Shown here: positions 25,759 to 33,311 of the stretch, piece after piece
Numbering within the stretch: position 1 is the stretch's first letter
How the letters are laid out: each line of letters begins with the position of its first letter
From: Streptomyces sp. BV286
Lineage (GTDB): Bacteria > Actinomycetota > Actinomycetes > Streptomycetales > Streptomycetaceae
Length of the DNA stretch: 64,000 nt
Reading direction: 5' to 3'
Assembly (NCBI RefSeq): GCF_019090165.1
Contig: NZ_JAHRIB010000177.1
Coordinates: 1-64,000 of the forward strand
The notes under the pieces: generated by a model
Told to the model about the DNA's origin: nothing
Databases searched by the model: none
The model's input: only the letters and a program-made list of their open reading frames with translations
Position numbers and translations under genes: made by a program

Positions 25759-26781
25759 ATGGCCATGCCGCTCCGCCAGACCATCAAGGTCGCGACGTAT
25801 CTCTTCGAACAGAAACTGCGCAAGCGGGAGAAGTTTCCGCTGATCGTCGAGCTTGAGCCGCTCTACGCCTGCAACTTGGCATGCGAGGGCTGCGGCAAGA
25901 TCCAGCACCCGGCCGGGGTGCTCAAGCAGCGCATGCCGGTGGCCCAGGCCGTCGGGGCGGTGCTGGAGTCCGGGGCGCCGATGGTGTCCATCGCCGGCGG
26001 CGAGCCCCTGATGCACCCGAAGATCGACGAGATCGTACGGCAGCTGGTGGCCCGGAAGAAGTACGTCTTCCTGTGCACCAACGCCATGCTGATGCGCAAG
26101 AAGATGGACAAGTTCACGCCGTCCCCCTACTTCGCGTTCGCCGTGCACATCGACGGCCTGCGGGAGCGGCACGACGAGTCCGTCGCCAAGGAGGGGGTGT
26201 TCGACGAGGCCGTGGAGGCCATCAAGGAGGCCAAGAAGCGCGGCTTCCGGGTGACCACCAACTCGACCTTCTTCAATACCGACACCCCGCAGACGATCAT
26301 CGAGGTGCTCGACTTCCTCAACGACGACCTCCAGGTCGACGAGATGATGATCTCGCCCGCCTACGCCTACGAGAAGGCGCCCGACCAGGAGCACTTCCTG
26401 GGCGTCGAGCAGACCCGTGAACTGTTCAGGAAGGCTTTCGGGGGCGGCAACCGGCGGCGCTGGCGGCTCAACCACTCCCCGCTCTTCCTGGACTTCCTGG
26501 AGGGCAAGGTCGACTTCCCGTGCACGGCGTGGGCGATCCCCAACTACTCGCTCTTCGGCTGGCAGAAGCCCTGCTACCTGATGAGCGACGGGTACGTCAC
26601 GACGTACAGGGAGCTCGTCGAGGACACCGACTGGGACGCGTACGGCCGCGGCAAGGACCCGCGCTGCGCCAACTGCATGGCGCACTGCGGCTACGAGCCG
26701 ACCGCGGTCCTGGCCACCATGGGTTCCCTCAAGGAGTCCCTGCGGGCCGCCCGCGAGACCGTTTCCGGAAACCGCGGGTGA
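25759..26781 (+). CDS. hpnH: Adenosyl-hopene transferase, radical SAM (HpnH)
   Basis: The 340-residue radical-SAM enzyme has the cluster motif CX3CX2C at Cys38, Cys42 and Cys45 (YACNLACEGCGK). It also has the SAM-binding SIAGGEPLMHP and a Cys-rich C-terminal end (CANCMAHCGYEP). It attaches the 5'-deoxyadenosyl group to hopene, the first step of C35 side-chain building. ATG 25759 sits 8 nt behind a perfect AGGAGG, the strongest ribosome site of the operon, so high translation is likely. The earlier in-frame ATG at 25720 lies inside hpnG and lacks such a site. Confidence 0.96.
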   Translation: MAMPLRQTIKVATYLFEQKLRKREKFPLIVELEPLYACNLACEGCGKIQHPAGVLKQRMPVAQAVGAVLESGAPMVSIAGGEPLMHPKIDEIVRQLVARKKYVFLCTNAMLMRKKMDKFTPSPYFAFAVHIDGLRERHDESVAKEGVFDEAVEAIKEAKKRGFRVTTNSTFFNTDTPQTIIEVLDFLNDDLQVDEMMISPAYAYEKAPDQEHFLGVEQTRELFRKAFGGGNRRRWRLNHSPLFLDFLEGKVDFPCTAWAIPNYSLFGWQKPCYLMSDGYVTTYRELVEDTDWDAYGRGKDPRCANCMAHCGYEPTAVLATMGSLKESLRAARETVSGNRG

Positions 26782-26785
26782 CGAC

Positions 26786-27970
26786 GTGAGCGCCGTCTCC
26801 CTGGGCCTGCCCGAGGTGCCGGTCCGGCCGATCGCGGAGCGCCGTGTCTCGCGGCGGATCCAGGTCGGGCCGGTGGCGGTCGGTGGCGGGGCGCCCGTGT
26901 CGGTGCAGTCGATGACGACGACGCGTACGTCGGACATCGGCGCCACGCTGCAGCAGATCGCCGAACTCACCGCGTCCGGTTGCCAGATCGTCCGCGTCGC
27001 CTGCCCCACGCAGGACGACGCGGACGCGCTCGCCACCATCGCCCGCAAGTCGCAGCTCCCGGTGATCGCGGACATCCACTTCCAGCCGAAGTACGTGTTC
27101 GCCGCGATCGAGGCGGGCTGTGCGGCGGTCCGCGTGAACCCCGGCAACATCAAGCAGTTCGACGACAAGGTGAAGGAGATCGCACGGGCCGCGAAGGACC
27201 ACGGCACGCCGATCCGGATCGGGGTCAACGCCGGCTCGCTCGACCAGCGGCTGATGAAGAAGTACGGCAAGGCGACGCCCGAGGCGCTGGTCGAGTCGGC
27301 GCTCTGGGAGGCCTCGCTCTTCGAGGAGCACGACTTCCGGGACATCAAGATCTCGGTCAAGCACAACGACCCGGTCGTGATGGTCAACGCCTACCGGCAA
27401 CTGGCCGCCCAGTGCGACTACCCCCTGCACCTCGGCGTCACCGAGGCGGGGCCGGCCTTCCAGGGCACGATCAAGTCCGCGGTGGCGTTCGGCGCGCTGC
27501 TGAGCGAGGGCATCGGCGACACCATCCGGGTGTCCCTGAGCGCGCCGCCCGCCGAGGAGTGCAAGGTCGGCATGCAGATCCTGGAGTCCCTGGGACTGCG
27601 GCAGCGGCGGCTGGAGATCGTGTCGTGTCCGTCCTGCGGGCGCGCCCAGGTCGACGTCTACAAGCTCGCCGACGAGGTCACGGCCGGACTGGAGGGCATG
27701 GAAGTGCCCCTGCGGGTCGCGGTCATGGGCTGCGTCGTCAACGGGCCGGGCGAGGCGCGGGAGGCGGACCTGGGGGTCGCCTCCGGCAACGGCAAGGGGC
27801 AGATCTTCGTCAAGGGCGAGGTCATCCGGACGGTGCCCGAGTCGAAGATCGTGGAGACCCTCATCGACGAGGCGATGAAGATCGCCGCACAGATGGAGGC
27901 GGACGGCGTCGCGTCAGGCGAGCCGGAGGTCACGGTGCCGGGGCAGCCCTCCGTCACCGCGAGTCAGTAG
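26786..27970 (+). CDS. ispG: 4-hydroxy-3-methylbut-2-enyl-diphosphate synthase (IspG/GcpE)
   Basis: This 394-residue [4Fe-4S] enzyme makes HMBPP from MEcPP, the sixth step of the MEP pathway. It has the TIM-barrel start VSVQSMTTTRTSD, INAGSLDQRL-like GVNAGSLDQRLM, and the C-terminal cluster ligands in SCPSCGRAQVD and MGCVVNGPGEA. It begins at GTG 26786, 4 nt after hpnH. Streptomyces usually keep another ispG elsewhere, so this copy appears dedicated to hopanoid precursor supply; that is inference from context. Confidence 0.96.
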   Translation: MSAVSLGLPEVPVRPIAERRVSRRIQVGPVAVGGGAPVSVQSMTTTRTSDIGATLQQIAELTASGCQIVRVACPTQDDADALATIARKSQLPVIADIHFQPKYVFAAIEAGCAAVRVNPGNIKQFDDKVKEIARAAKDHGTPIRIGVNAGSLDQRLMKKYGKATPEALVESALWEASLFEEHDFRDIKISVKHNDPVVMVNAYRQLAAQCDYPLHLGVTEAGPAFQGTIKSAVAFGALLSEGIGDTIRVSLSAPPAEECKVGMQILESLGLRQRRLEIVSCPSCGRAQVDVYKLADEVTAGLEGMEVPLRVAVMGCVVNGPGEAREADLGVASGNGKGQIFVKGEVIRTVPESKIVETLIDEAMKIAAQMEADGVASGEPEVTVPGQPSVTASQ

Positions 27971-27997
27971 CAGCACGGACCGAGAGGGGGCCCGAGC

Positions 27998-30040
27998 GTG
28001 ACAATTCTGGAGAGCATCCGGGGACCACGCGACCTGAAGGCGCTGTCCGAGACGGAGATAGGTCAACTGGGCGACGAGATCCGGGAGTTCCTGGTGCACG
28101 CGGTCGCCAGGACCGGCGGTCATCTGGGGCCCAACCTGGGGGTGGTGGAACTGTCCATCGCGCTCCACCGGGTCTTCGAGTCGCCCGTCGACCGCATTCT
28201 GTGGGACACCGGCCACCAGAGCTACGTACACAAACTCCTGACGGGGCGTCAGGACTTCTCCAAGCTGCGGGGCAAGGGCGGCCTCTCCGGCTACCCGTCC
28301 CGTGCGGAGTCCGAGCACGACGTCATCGAGAACAGCCACGCGTCCACCGTGCTCGGCTGGGCCGACGGACTCGCCAAGGCCCGCCAGGTGCAGGGGGAGA
28401 AGGGGCACGTCGTCGCGGTCATCGGCGACGGCGCGCTCACCGGCGGCATGGCGTGGGAGGCGTTGAACAACATCGCCGCGGCCAAGGACCGGCCGCTGAT
28501 CATCGTCGTCAACGACAACGAACGCTCGTACGCGCCGACCATCGGCGGTCTCGCGAACCACCTGGCGACGCTGCGGACAACCGACAGCTACGAGAAGGTG
28601 CTGGCCTGGGGCAAGGACGTCCTGCTGGGCATGCCCGTCGTCGGCGGCACCCTCTACGAGTCCCTGCACGGCGCGAAGAAGGGGTTCAAGGACGCGTTCG
28701 CGCCGCAGGGCATGTTCGAGGACCTGGGGCTGAAGTACGTCGGGCCGATCGACGGGCACGACGTGGGCGCGGTCGAGTCGGCGCTGCGGCGCGCGAAGCG
28801 CTTCCACGGGCCCGTACTCATCCACTGCCTGACGGAGAAGGGGCGTGGATACGAGCCGGCCGTCGCCCACGAGGAGGACCACTTCCACACCGTCGGCGTG
28901 ATGGACCCGCTCACCTGCGAGCCGCTCGCGCCCTCCAACGGCCCCTCCTGGACCTCGGTGTTCGGCGACGAGATCGTCCGTATCGGAGAGGAACGCGCGG
29001 ATGTCGTGGCGATCACCGCGGCCATGCTGCATCCGGTGGGCCTCGGGAAGTTCGCGGAGAGGTTCCCCGACCGGGTGTGGGACGTCGGTATCGCCGAGCA
29101 GCACGCCGCGGTGTCCGCGGCCGGGCTCGCGACGGGCGGACTGCATCCGGTCGTCGCGGTGTACGCGACCTTCCTCAACCGGGCCTTCGACCAGCTCCTC
29201 ATGGATGTCGCGCTGCACCGCTGCGGGGTGACCTTCGTGCTGGACCGGGCGGGGGTCACGGGGGTCGACGGAGCGTCGCACAACGGCATGTGGGACCTGT
29301 CCGTCCTCCAGGTCGTGCCGGGGCTCCGGATCGCCGCGCCGCGTGACGCCGACCAGTTGCGCGCCCAACTGCGCGAGGCGGTCGCCGTGGACGACGCCCC
29401 CACGCTGATCCGCTTCCCCAAGGAGTCGGTGGGGCCCGCGGTGCCCGCGGTCGACCGAGTGGGCGGTGTGGACGTGCTGCACCGCGGTGAGCGGCCCGAC
29501 GTCCTCCTCGTCGCCGTGGGAGTGATGGCCCCGGTGTGTCTGCGGGCGGCCGAACTCCTGGAGGCCCGGGGCATCGGCTGCACGGTGGTCGACCCGCGCT
29601 GGGTCAAGCCCGTGGACCCCGCGCTGCCCGGCCTCGCCGCCGGCCACCGCATGGTCGCCGTCGTCGAGGACAACAGCCGCGCCTCCGGAGTGGGCGCGGC
29701 GGTCGCGCTCGCCCTGGGTGACGCCGAAGTCGACGTGCCGATACGGCGGTTCGGCATCCCCGAGCAGTTCCTCGCGCACGCCAAGCGGGGCGAGGTGCTG
29801 GCCGACATCGGTCTGACGCCCGTCGAGATCGCGGGCCGGATCGGCGCGAGCCTGGCCACACGGGAGGCGCGCGCGGGGGCCACGGACGCCGAACCGGCGG
29901 TCACGGCGCGGACCCCCGGCGAGCAGGCCGCCGACAAACGCGTGCGGAAGGCGCAGGCCGGCGGGCAGCGCACTTCGAAGCGGCAGGCGGCCGGGAAACC
30001 GGTGGCCGGGAAACAGGCGCCCAAGGAGAAACACGAATGA
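27998..30040 (+). CDS. dxs: 1-deoxy-D-xylulose-5-phosphate synthase (Dxs)
   Basis: The 680-residue thiamine-diphosphate enzyme condenses pyruvate and glyceraldehyde 3-phosphate, the first step of the MEP pathway. It has WDTGHQSYVHKLLTGR, the ThDP motif GDGALTGGMAWEALNN with NDNERS, and the catalytic Glu in VGIAEQHAAVSAAG. The family fold ends near residue 625 (EIAGRIGASLA). The last 55 or so residues are a low-complexity Ala/Lys/Gly/Arg tail, unusual for Dxs. GTG 27998 is the start, and the stop overlaps hpnO by 4 bp. Confidence 0.96.
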   Translation: MTILESIRGPRDLKALSETEIGQLGDEIREFLVHAVARTGGHLGPNLGVVELSIALHRVFESPVDRILWDTGHQSYVHKLLTGRQDFSKLRGKGGLSGYPSRAESEHDVIENSHASTVLGWADGLAKARQVQGEKGHVVAVIGDGALTGGMAWEALNNIAAAKDRPLIIVVNDNERSYAPTIGGLANHLATLRTTDSYEKVLAWGKDVLLGMPVVGGTLYESLHGAKKGFKDAFAPQGMFEDLGLKYVGPIDGHDVGAVESALRRAKRFHGPVLIHCLTEKGRGYEPAVAHEEDHFHTVGVMDPLTCEPLAPSNGPSWTSVFGDEIVRIGEERADVVAITAAMLHPVGLGKFAERFPDRVWDVGIAEQHAAVSAAGLATGGLHPVVAVYATFLNRAFDQLLMDVALHRCGVTFVLDRAGVTGVDGASHNGMWDLSVLQVVPGLRIAAPRDADQLRAQLREAVAVDDAPTLIRFPKESVGPAVPAVDRVGGVDVLHRGERPDVLLVAVGVMAPVCLRAAELLEARGIGCTVVDPRWVKPVDPALPGLAAGHRMVAVVEDNSRASGVGAAVALALGDAEVDVPIRRFGIPEQFLAHAKRGEVLADIGLTPVEIAGRIGASLATREARAGATDAEPAVTARTPGEQAADKRVRKAQAGGQRTSKRQAAGKPVAGKQAPKEKHE

Positions 30041-31434
30041 CCACCAGTGAGCCCCAGGAGTTCGACCTCGGCGGTCTTCTCGCCGAGCGCGGAGCCGAGC
30101 GCTACGAGCTGCATGCGAAGCACCTGAACCACCAACTGCCGCGCATGCTGCACACCATCGGCTTCGACAGGGTCTACGAGCGGGCCGAGGGCGCGTACTT
30201 CTGGGACGCGGACGGCAACGACTACCTGGACATGCTCGCCGGGTTCGGGGTGATGGGACTCGGCCGCCACCACCCGGTCGTCCGCAAGGCGCTGCACGAC
30301 GTCCTCGACGCCCAGCTCGCCGACCTGACCCGCTTCGACTGCCAGCCGCTGCCCGGGCTGCTGGCGGAGAAGCTGCTCACGCACAGCCCGCACCTGGACC
30401 GGGTGTTCTTCGGCAACAGCGGTACGGAGGCCGTCGAGACCGCGCTGAAGTTCGCCCGGTACGCCACCGGCAGGCCGAGGGTCCTGTACTGCCCGCACGC
30501 CTTCCACGGCCTCACCACGGGGTCCCTGTCCGTGAACGGCGAGGACGGCTTCCGGGACGGCTTCGCCCCGCTGCTGCCCGACACGGCGGTCCCGCTCGGC
30601 GATCTCGACGCCCTGGCACGGGAGTTGAAGAAGGGTGACGTCGCCGCCCTGATCGTGGAGCCGATCCAGGGCAAGGGCGTCCACGAGTCCCCGCCGGGCT
30701 ATCTGCGCGCCGCCCAGGAACTGCTGCACCGGCACAAGGCGCTGCTCATCGCCGACGAGGTGCAGACGGGGCTGGGCCGGACCGGCGACTTCTACGCCTA
30801 CCAGCACGACGAGGGCGTCGAACCGGACCTGGTGTGCGTGGCCAAGGCACTGTCCGGCGGCTATGTGCCGGTCGGGGCCACCCTCGGCAAGGACTGGATC
30901 TTCAAGAAGGTCTACTCGTCCATGGACCGAGTCCTCGTGCACTCCGCGAGCTTCGGGTCCAACGCGCAGGCCATGGCGGCCGGCCTCGCCGTGCTGTCGG
31001 TCATGGAGAACGAGCAGATCGTGGCGAACGCCCGTGCCACGGGGGAGCAGCTGAAGTCCCGGCTCGCGGCGCTCGTCGACAAGTACGAGCTGCTGAGCGA
31101 CGTACGCGGCCGTGGGCTGATGATCGGCATCGAGTTCGGCCGGCCGCGATCACTGAAGCTGCGCAGCCGGTGGACGATGCTGCAGGCCGCGCGCAAGGGG
31201 CTGTTCGCGCAGATGGTGGTCGTGCCGCTGCTGCAGCGGCACCGCATCCTCACCCAGGTCTCCGGCGACCATCTGGAGGTGATCAAGCTGATCCCGCCGC
31301 TGGTCTTCGGTGAACGGGACGTCGACCGGTTCCTGGACGCCTTCACCGCCGTGATGGACGACGCGCACAGCGGGGGCGGGCTCATGTGGGACTTCGGGAA
31401 GACGCTGGTCAAGCAGGCGGTTGCCAACAGGTAG
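30037..31434 (+). CDS. hpnO: PLP-dependent class III aminotransferase of the hopanoid operon (HpnO-like)
   Basis: This 465-residue fold-type I aminotransferase has GNSGTEAVETALKFAR, the PLP-contacting LLIADEVQTGLGRTG and the Schiff-base lysine near residue 270 (VCVAKALSGGYVPVG). At the end of hopanoid operons such enzymes convert the ribosyl-derived aldehyde side chain to aminobacteriohopanetriol. Ornithine or acetylornithine aminotransferase relatives look similar, and the assignment rests on position. It is the last gene of the operon and is followed by a hairpin at 31456-31485. Confidence 0.9.
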   Translation: MTTSEPQEFDLGGLLAERGAERYELHAKHLNHQLPRMLHTIGFDRVYERAEGAYFWDADGNDYLDMLAGFGVMGLGRHHPVVRKALHDVLDAQLADLTRFDCQPLPGLLAEKLLTHSPHLDRVFFGNSGTEAVETALKFARYATGRPRVLYCPHAFHGLTTGSLSVNGEDGFRDGFAPLLPDTAVPLGDLDALARELKKGDVAALIVEPIQGKGVHESPPGYLRAAQELLHRHKALLIADEVQTGLGRTGDFYAYQHDEGVEPDLVCVAKALSGGYVPVGATLGKDWIFKKVYSSMDRVLVHSASFGSNAQAMAAGLAVLSVMENEQIVANARATGEQLKSRLAALVDKYELLSDVRGRGLMIGIEFGRPRSLKLRSRWTMLQAARKGLFAQMVVVPLLQRHRILTQVSGDHLEVIKLIPPLVFGERDVDRFLDAFTAVMDDAHSGGGLMWDFGKTLVKQAVANR

Positions 31435-31455
31435 ACCCTGGCAGCGGTACCGGGG

Positions 31456-31485
31456 CCGTCGGCCGCGCGAGGGCGGGGCCGACGG
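31456..31485 (+). terminator. Terminator of the hopanoid operon
   Basis: A 9-bp stem (CCGTCGGCC with its complement) and 12-nt loop start 21 nt after the hpnO stop. A TTTT run follows 13 nt later at 31499-31502. Confidence 0.65.
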
Positions 31486-31500
31486 GCTCCCGGGCGTCTT

Positions 31501-31535
31501 TTGCCTCTGAGGCAAGGAATTTGTCTCCGAGGCAA
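31501..31535 (+). promoter_or_regulatory. Twin palindromic operator in front of the XRE-cupin regulator
   Basis: TTGCCTCTGAGGCAA (31501-31515) is a 15-bp palindrome around one central base. TTGTCTCCGAGGCAA (31521-31535) is a near copy with one mismatch in an arm. Centres are 20 bp apart, two helical turns, so two dimers would bind the same face. The pair ends 12 nt before ATG 31548, an ideal place for autoregulation. The binding protein is presumed to be the downstream XRE protein. Confidence 0.7.
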
Positions 31536-31547
31536 GCCTGCGGCTCA

Positions 31548-32192
31548 ATGGACCACATGAACCCTGACAAGGGTACGAGCCCTTCCGAGCCGACGGCAGC
31601 CGGGGAGAAGCTGCCCGCCGTCGCCCCCCAGCTGCGGGCGCTGCGGCGCCGCGCGACGCTCACCCTGGAGTCCGCTGCCCGGGCCGCCGGGCTCTCGCCC
31701 GCCCACCTCTCCCGGCTGGAGACCGGGCAGCGCCAGCCCTCGCTGCCGATGCTGCTCGCCCTGGCCCGCATCTACGGCACCACCGTCTCGGACCTGCTCG
31801 GGGAGACGGTCACCGAGCGGGACGCCGTCGTGCGCTCCGCGGACATGGAGCCCACCCGGGCCGGCGGCTGGACGTACTGGCCGGCCGGTGCCGCCGGACG
31901 CGGCATGCAGTCCCTGCGCGTGCACGTGCCCCACGGGTCGCAGGGCGACATCGTGCGCGTCCACCCCGGTGAGGAGTGGCTGTACGTCCTCCAGGGGCGG
32001 CTGCGGCTGCGGCTCGCGGACACCACCCACATCCTCGAACCCGGCGACAGCGCTCACTTCGACTCACTGACCCCTCACCGGATCGCCGCCGAGGACCGGG
32101 ACGGCGCCGACCTGCTCTTCGTACACACCCTGCTGCAGAGCCCGACGGCCGCCCTGTGCCTCGGACCGACGACGAACCGAGGAGAGGCCTGA
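31548..32192 (+). CDS. XRE-family regulator with C-terminal cupin domain, 214 aa
   Basis: The helix-turn-helix occupies about residues 30-85 (LRALRRRATLTLESAARAAG, LSPAHLSRLETGQRQPSLPM). A cupin barrel follows from about 130 to 205 (HPGEEWLYVLQGRLRLRL, LEPGDSAHFDSLTPHRI). Such proteins repress genes for amine, aldehyde or acid metabolism and sense a small ligand in the cupin. ATG 31548 and ATG 31557 (211 aa) are both possible; neither has a clear ribosome site, so a leaderless or very short leader mRNA is possible. Its stop overlaps the next start as TGATG. Confidence 0.92.
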   Translation: MDHMNPDKGTSPSEPTAAGEKLPAVAPQLRALRRRATLTLESAARAAGLSPAHLSRLETGQRQPSLPMLLALARIYGTTVSDLLGETVTERDAVVRSADMEPTRAGGWTYWPAGAAGRGMQSLRVHVPHGSQGDIVRVHPGEEWLYVLQGRLRLRLADTTHILEPGDSAHFDSLTPHRIAAEDRDGADLLFVHTLLQSPTAALCLGPTTNRGEA

Positions 32193-32317
32193 TGAAGGAC
32201 ATCGAGGAGAAGTTCCCGCGCGCGCTGTGGGTGCGGCTCATCATCTACGTGGCCGTCGGGCACGTCTTCGCCGCCTTCGTCTACCTGCTGTTCTCCCTCG
32301 GAGCCCAGGGGCAGTAG
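32192..32317 (+). CDS. DUF6126-like small membrane protein, 41 aa
   Basis: This tiny protein has an acidic/basic N-terminus (MKDIEEKFPRALWVR) and one hydrophobic helix (LIIYVAVGHVFAAFVYLLF). It starts at ATG 32192, whose A is the last base of the regulator's TGA, with GGAGAGG 5 nt upstream. I recall this pattern as the DUF6126 family, which is found next to XRE-cupin regulators. Function is unknown; tight coupling implies it works with, or is controlled by, the regulator. Confidence 0.8.
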   Translation: MKDIEEKFPRALWVRLIIYVAVGHVFAAFVYLLFSLGAQGQ

Positions 32318-32345
32318 CGATCACCGGACCGGGGGCCCGGCCGGG

Positions 32346-33143
32346 TCAGTCGAGGAACCGGTTCCGCAGCCGCTCCCTGATCTCGGGCGTCACGCCGAGC
32401 GCCTGCTCCAGGTACGCGTCGGTGCTGCCCCAGGTCTCCTCGATCGTCTCGAAGGCCGCGGCCAGATACTCGGCACGTGCGTCGAAGAGCGGGCTGAGCA
32501 GCTCCATGACCTCGGGGGTGTACGCCGAGGCGGAGGAGCCGCTGCGGCTGACGCGGTAGCGGCGGTGCGCCGCGTTCGACTCCAGGTAGTCCGTCACGAC
32601 GGCCTCGCGCTCGACACCCACGGCGAGGAGCGTCAAGGCGACGGAGAGGCCGGCCCGGTCCTTGCCCGCCGCGCAGTGCAGCAGGGCCGGGACGCTGTCC
32701 TCGGCCAGTGAGTGCAGCACCTGACGGAGCTCGCTCGTGCGCTCCTTGACGATCGTGCGGTAGGACCCGATCATGCGGTCCGCCCCCCTGCCGTCCGCGA
32801 GCAGCTGCCGCAGCTGGTCCAGGTCCCCGTCACGGACCATCGCCCAGAACTCGGCGCCGTCGGCGGGGTCCGTCAGCGGCAGGTTCACATTGCGCACCCC
32901 GGGCAGCTCGACGTCGGCGCCCTCCAGCTTCTGGTCCGCCGCATTGCGGAAGTCGAAGATCGTGTGCAGGTCCAGGGAGGCGAGGAACGCGGCGTCCGAC
33001 GCCGTGGCGTGCGCGAGGTGGCCGCTGCGGAACAGTCGCCCGTACGCCACCCGCCGGCCGTCGACCGTCGGCAGGCCGCCCACGTCGCGGAAGTTGCGCA
33101 CTCCAGCCAGCTCGGGCTCGGTCGACGGGACCTGCTGCGTCAC
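32346..33143 (-). CDS. Tyrosine-protein phosphatase (DSP/PTP-like), 265 aa
   Basis: The catalytic P-loop is LLHCAAGKDRAGLS near residues 165-178, the HCxxGKDRxG form typical of bacterial protein-tyrosine or phosphoinositide phosphatases. The N-terminus has the family block GVRNFRDVGGLPTVDG and the middle has TIFDFRNAADQK. GTG 33143 was chosen because GGAGGAG lies 5 nt upstream; a longer antisense extension toward 35417 is a frame shadow. It is divergent from the alpha-galactosidase gene and converges on the DUF6126 gene. Confidence 0.92.
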   Translation of the reverse strand: MTQQVPSTEPELAGVRNFRDVGGLPTVDGRRVAYGRLFRSGHLAHATASDAAFLASLDLHTIFDFRNAADQKLEGADVELPGVRNVNLPLTDPADGAEFWAMVRDGDLDQLRQLLADGRGADRMIGSYRTIVKERTSELRQVLHSLAEDSVPALLHCAAGKDRAGLSVALTLLAVGVEREAVVTDYLESNAAHRRYRVSRSGSSASAYTPEVMELLSPLFDARAEYLAAAFETIEETWGSTDAYLEQALGVTPEIRERLRNRFLD

Positions 33144-33311
33144 GGGGACTCCTCCCATCCGCCGCCGACGCGGCTCGTCGGCGAGATGCGTGTCCGACGA
33201 TACGACATTGGTTCGTAGGCCAATGAGTTGTCCACAGACGTTGCCGGAAAGGCACGCGGACCCTGATGATGTTGGGGCTTGAGCGTGCCTGTTCGAATAT
33301 GTGAGGGCTTG

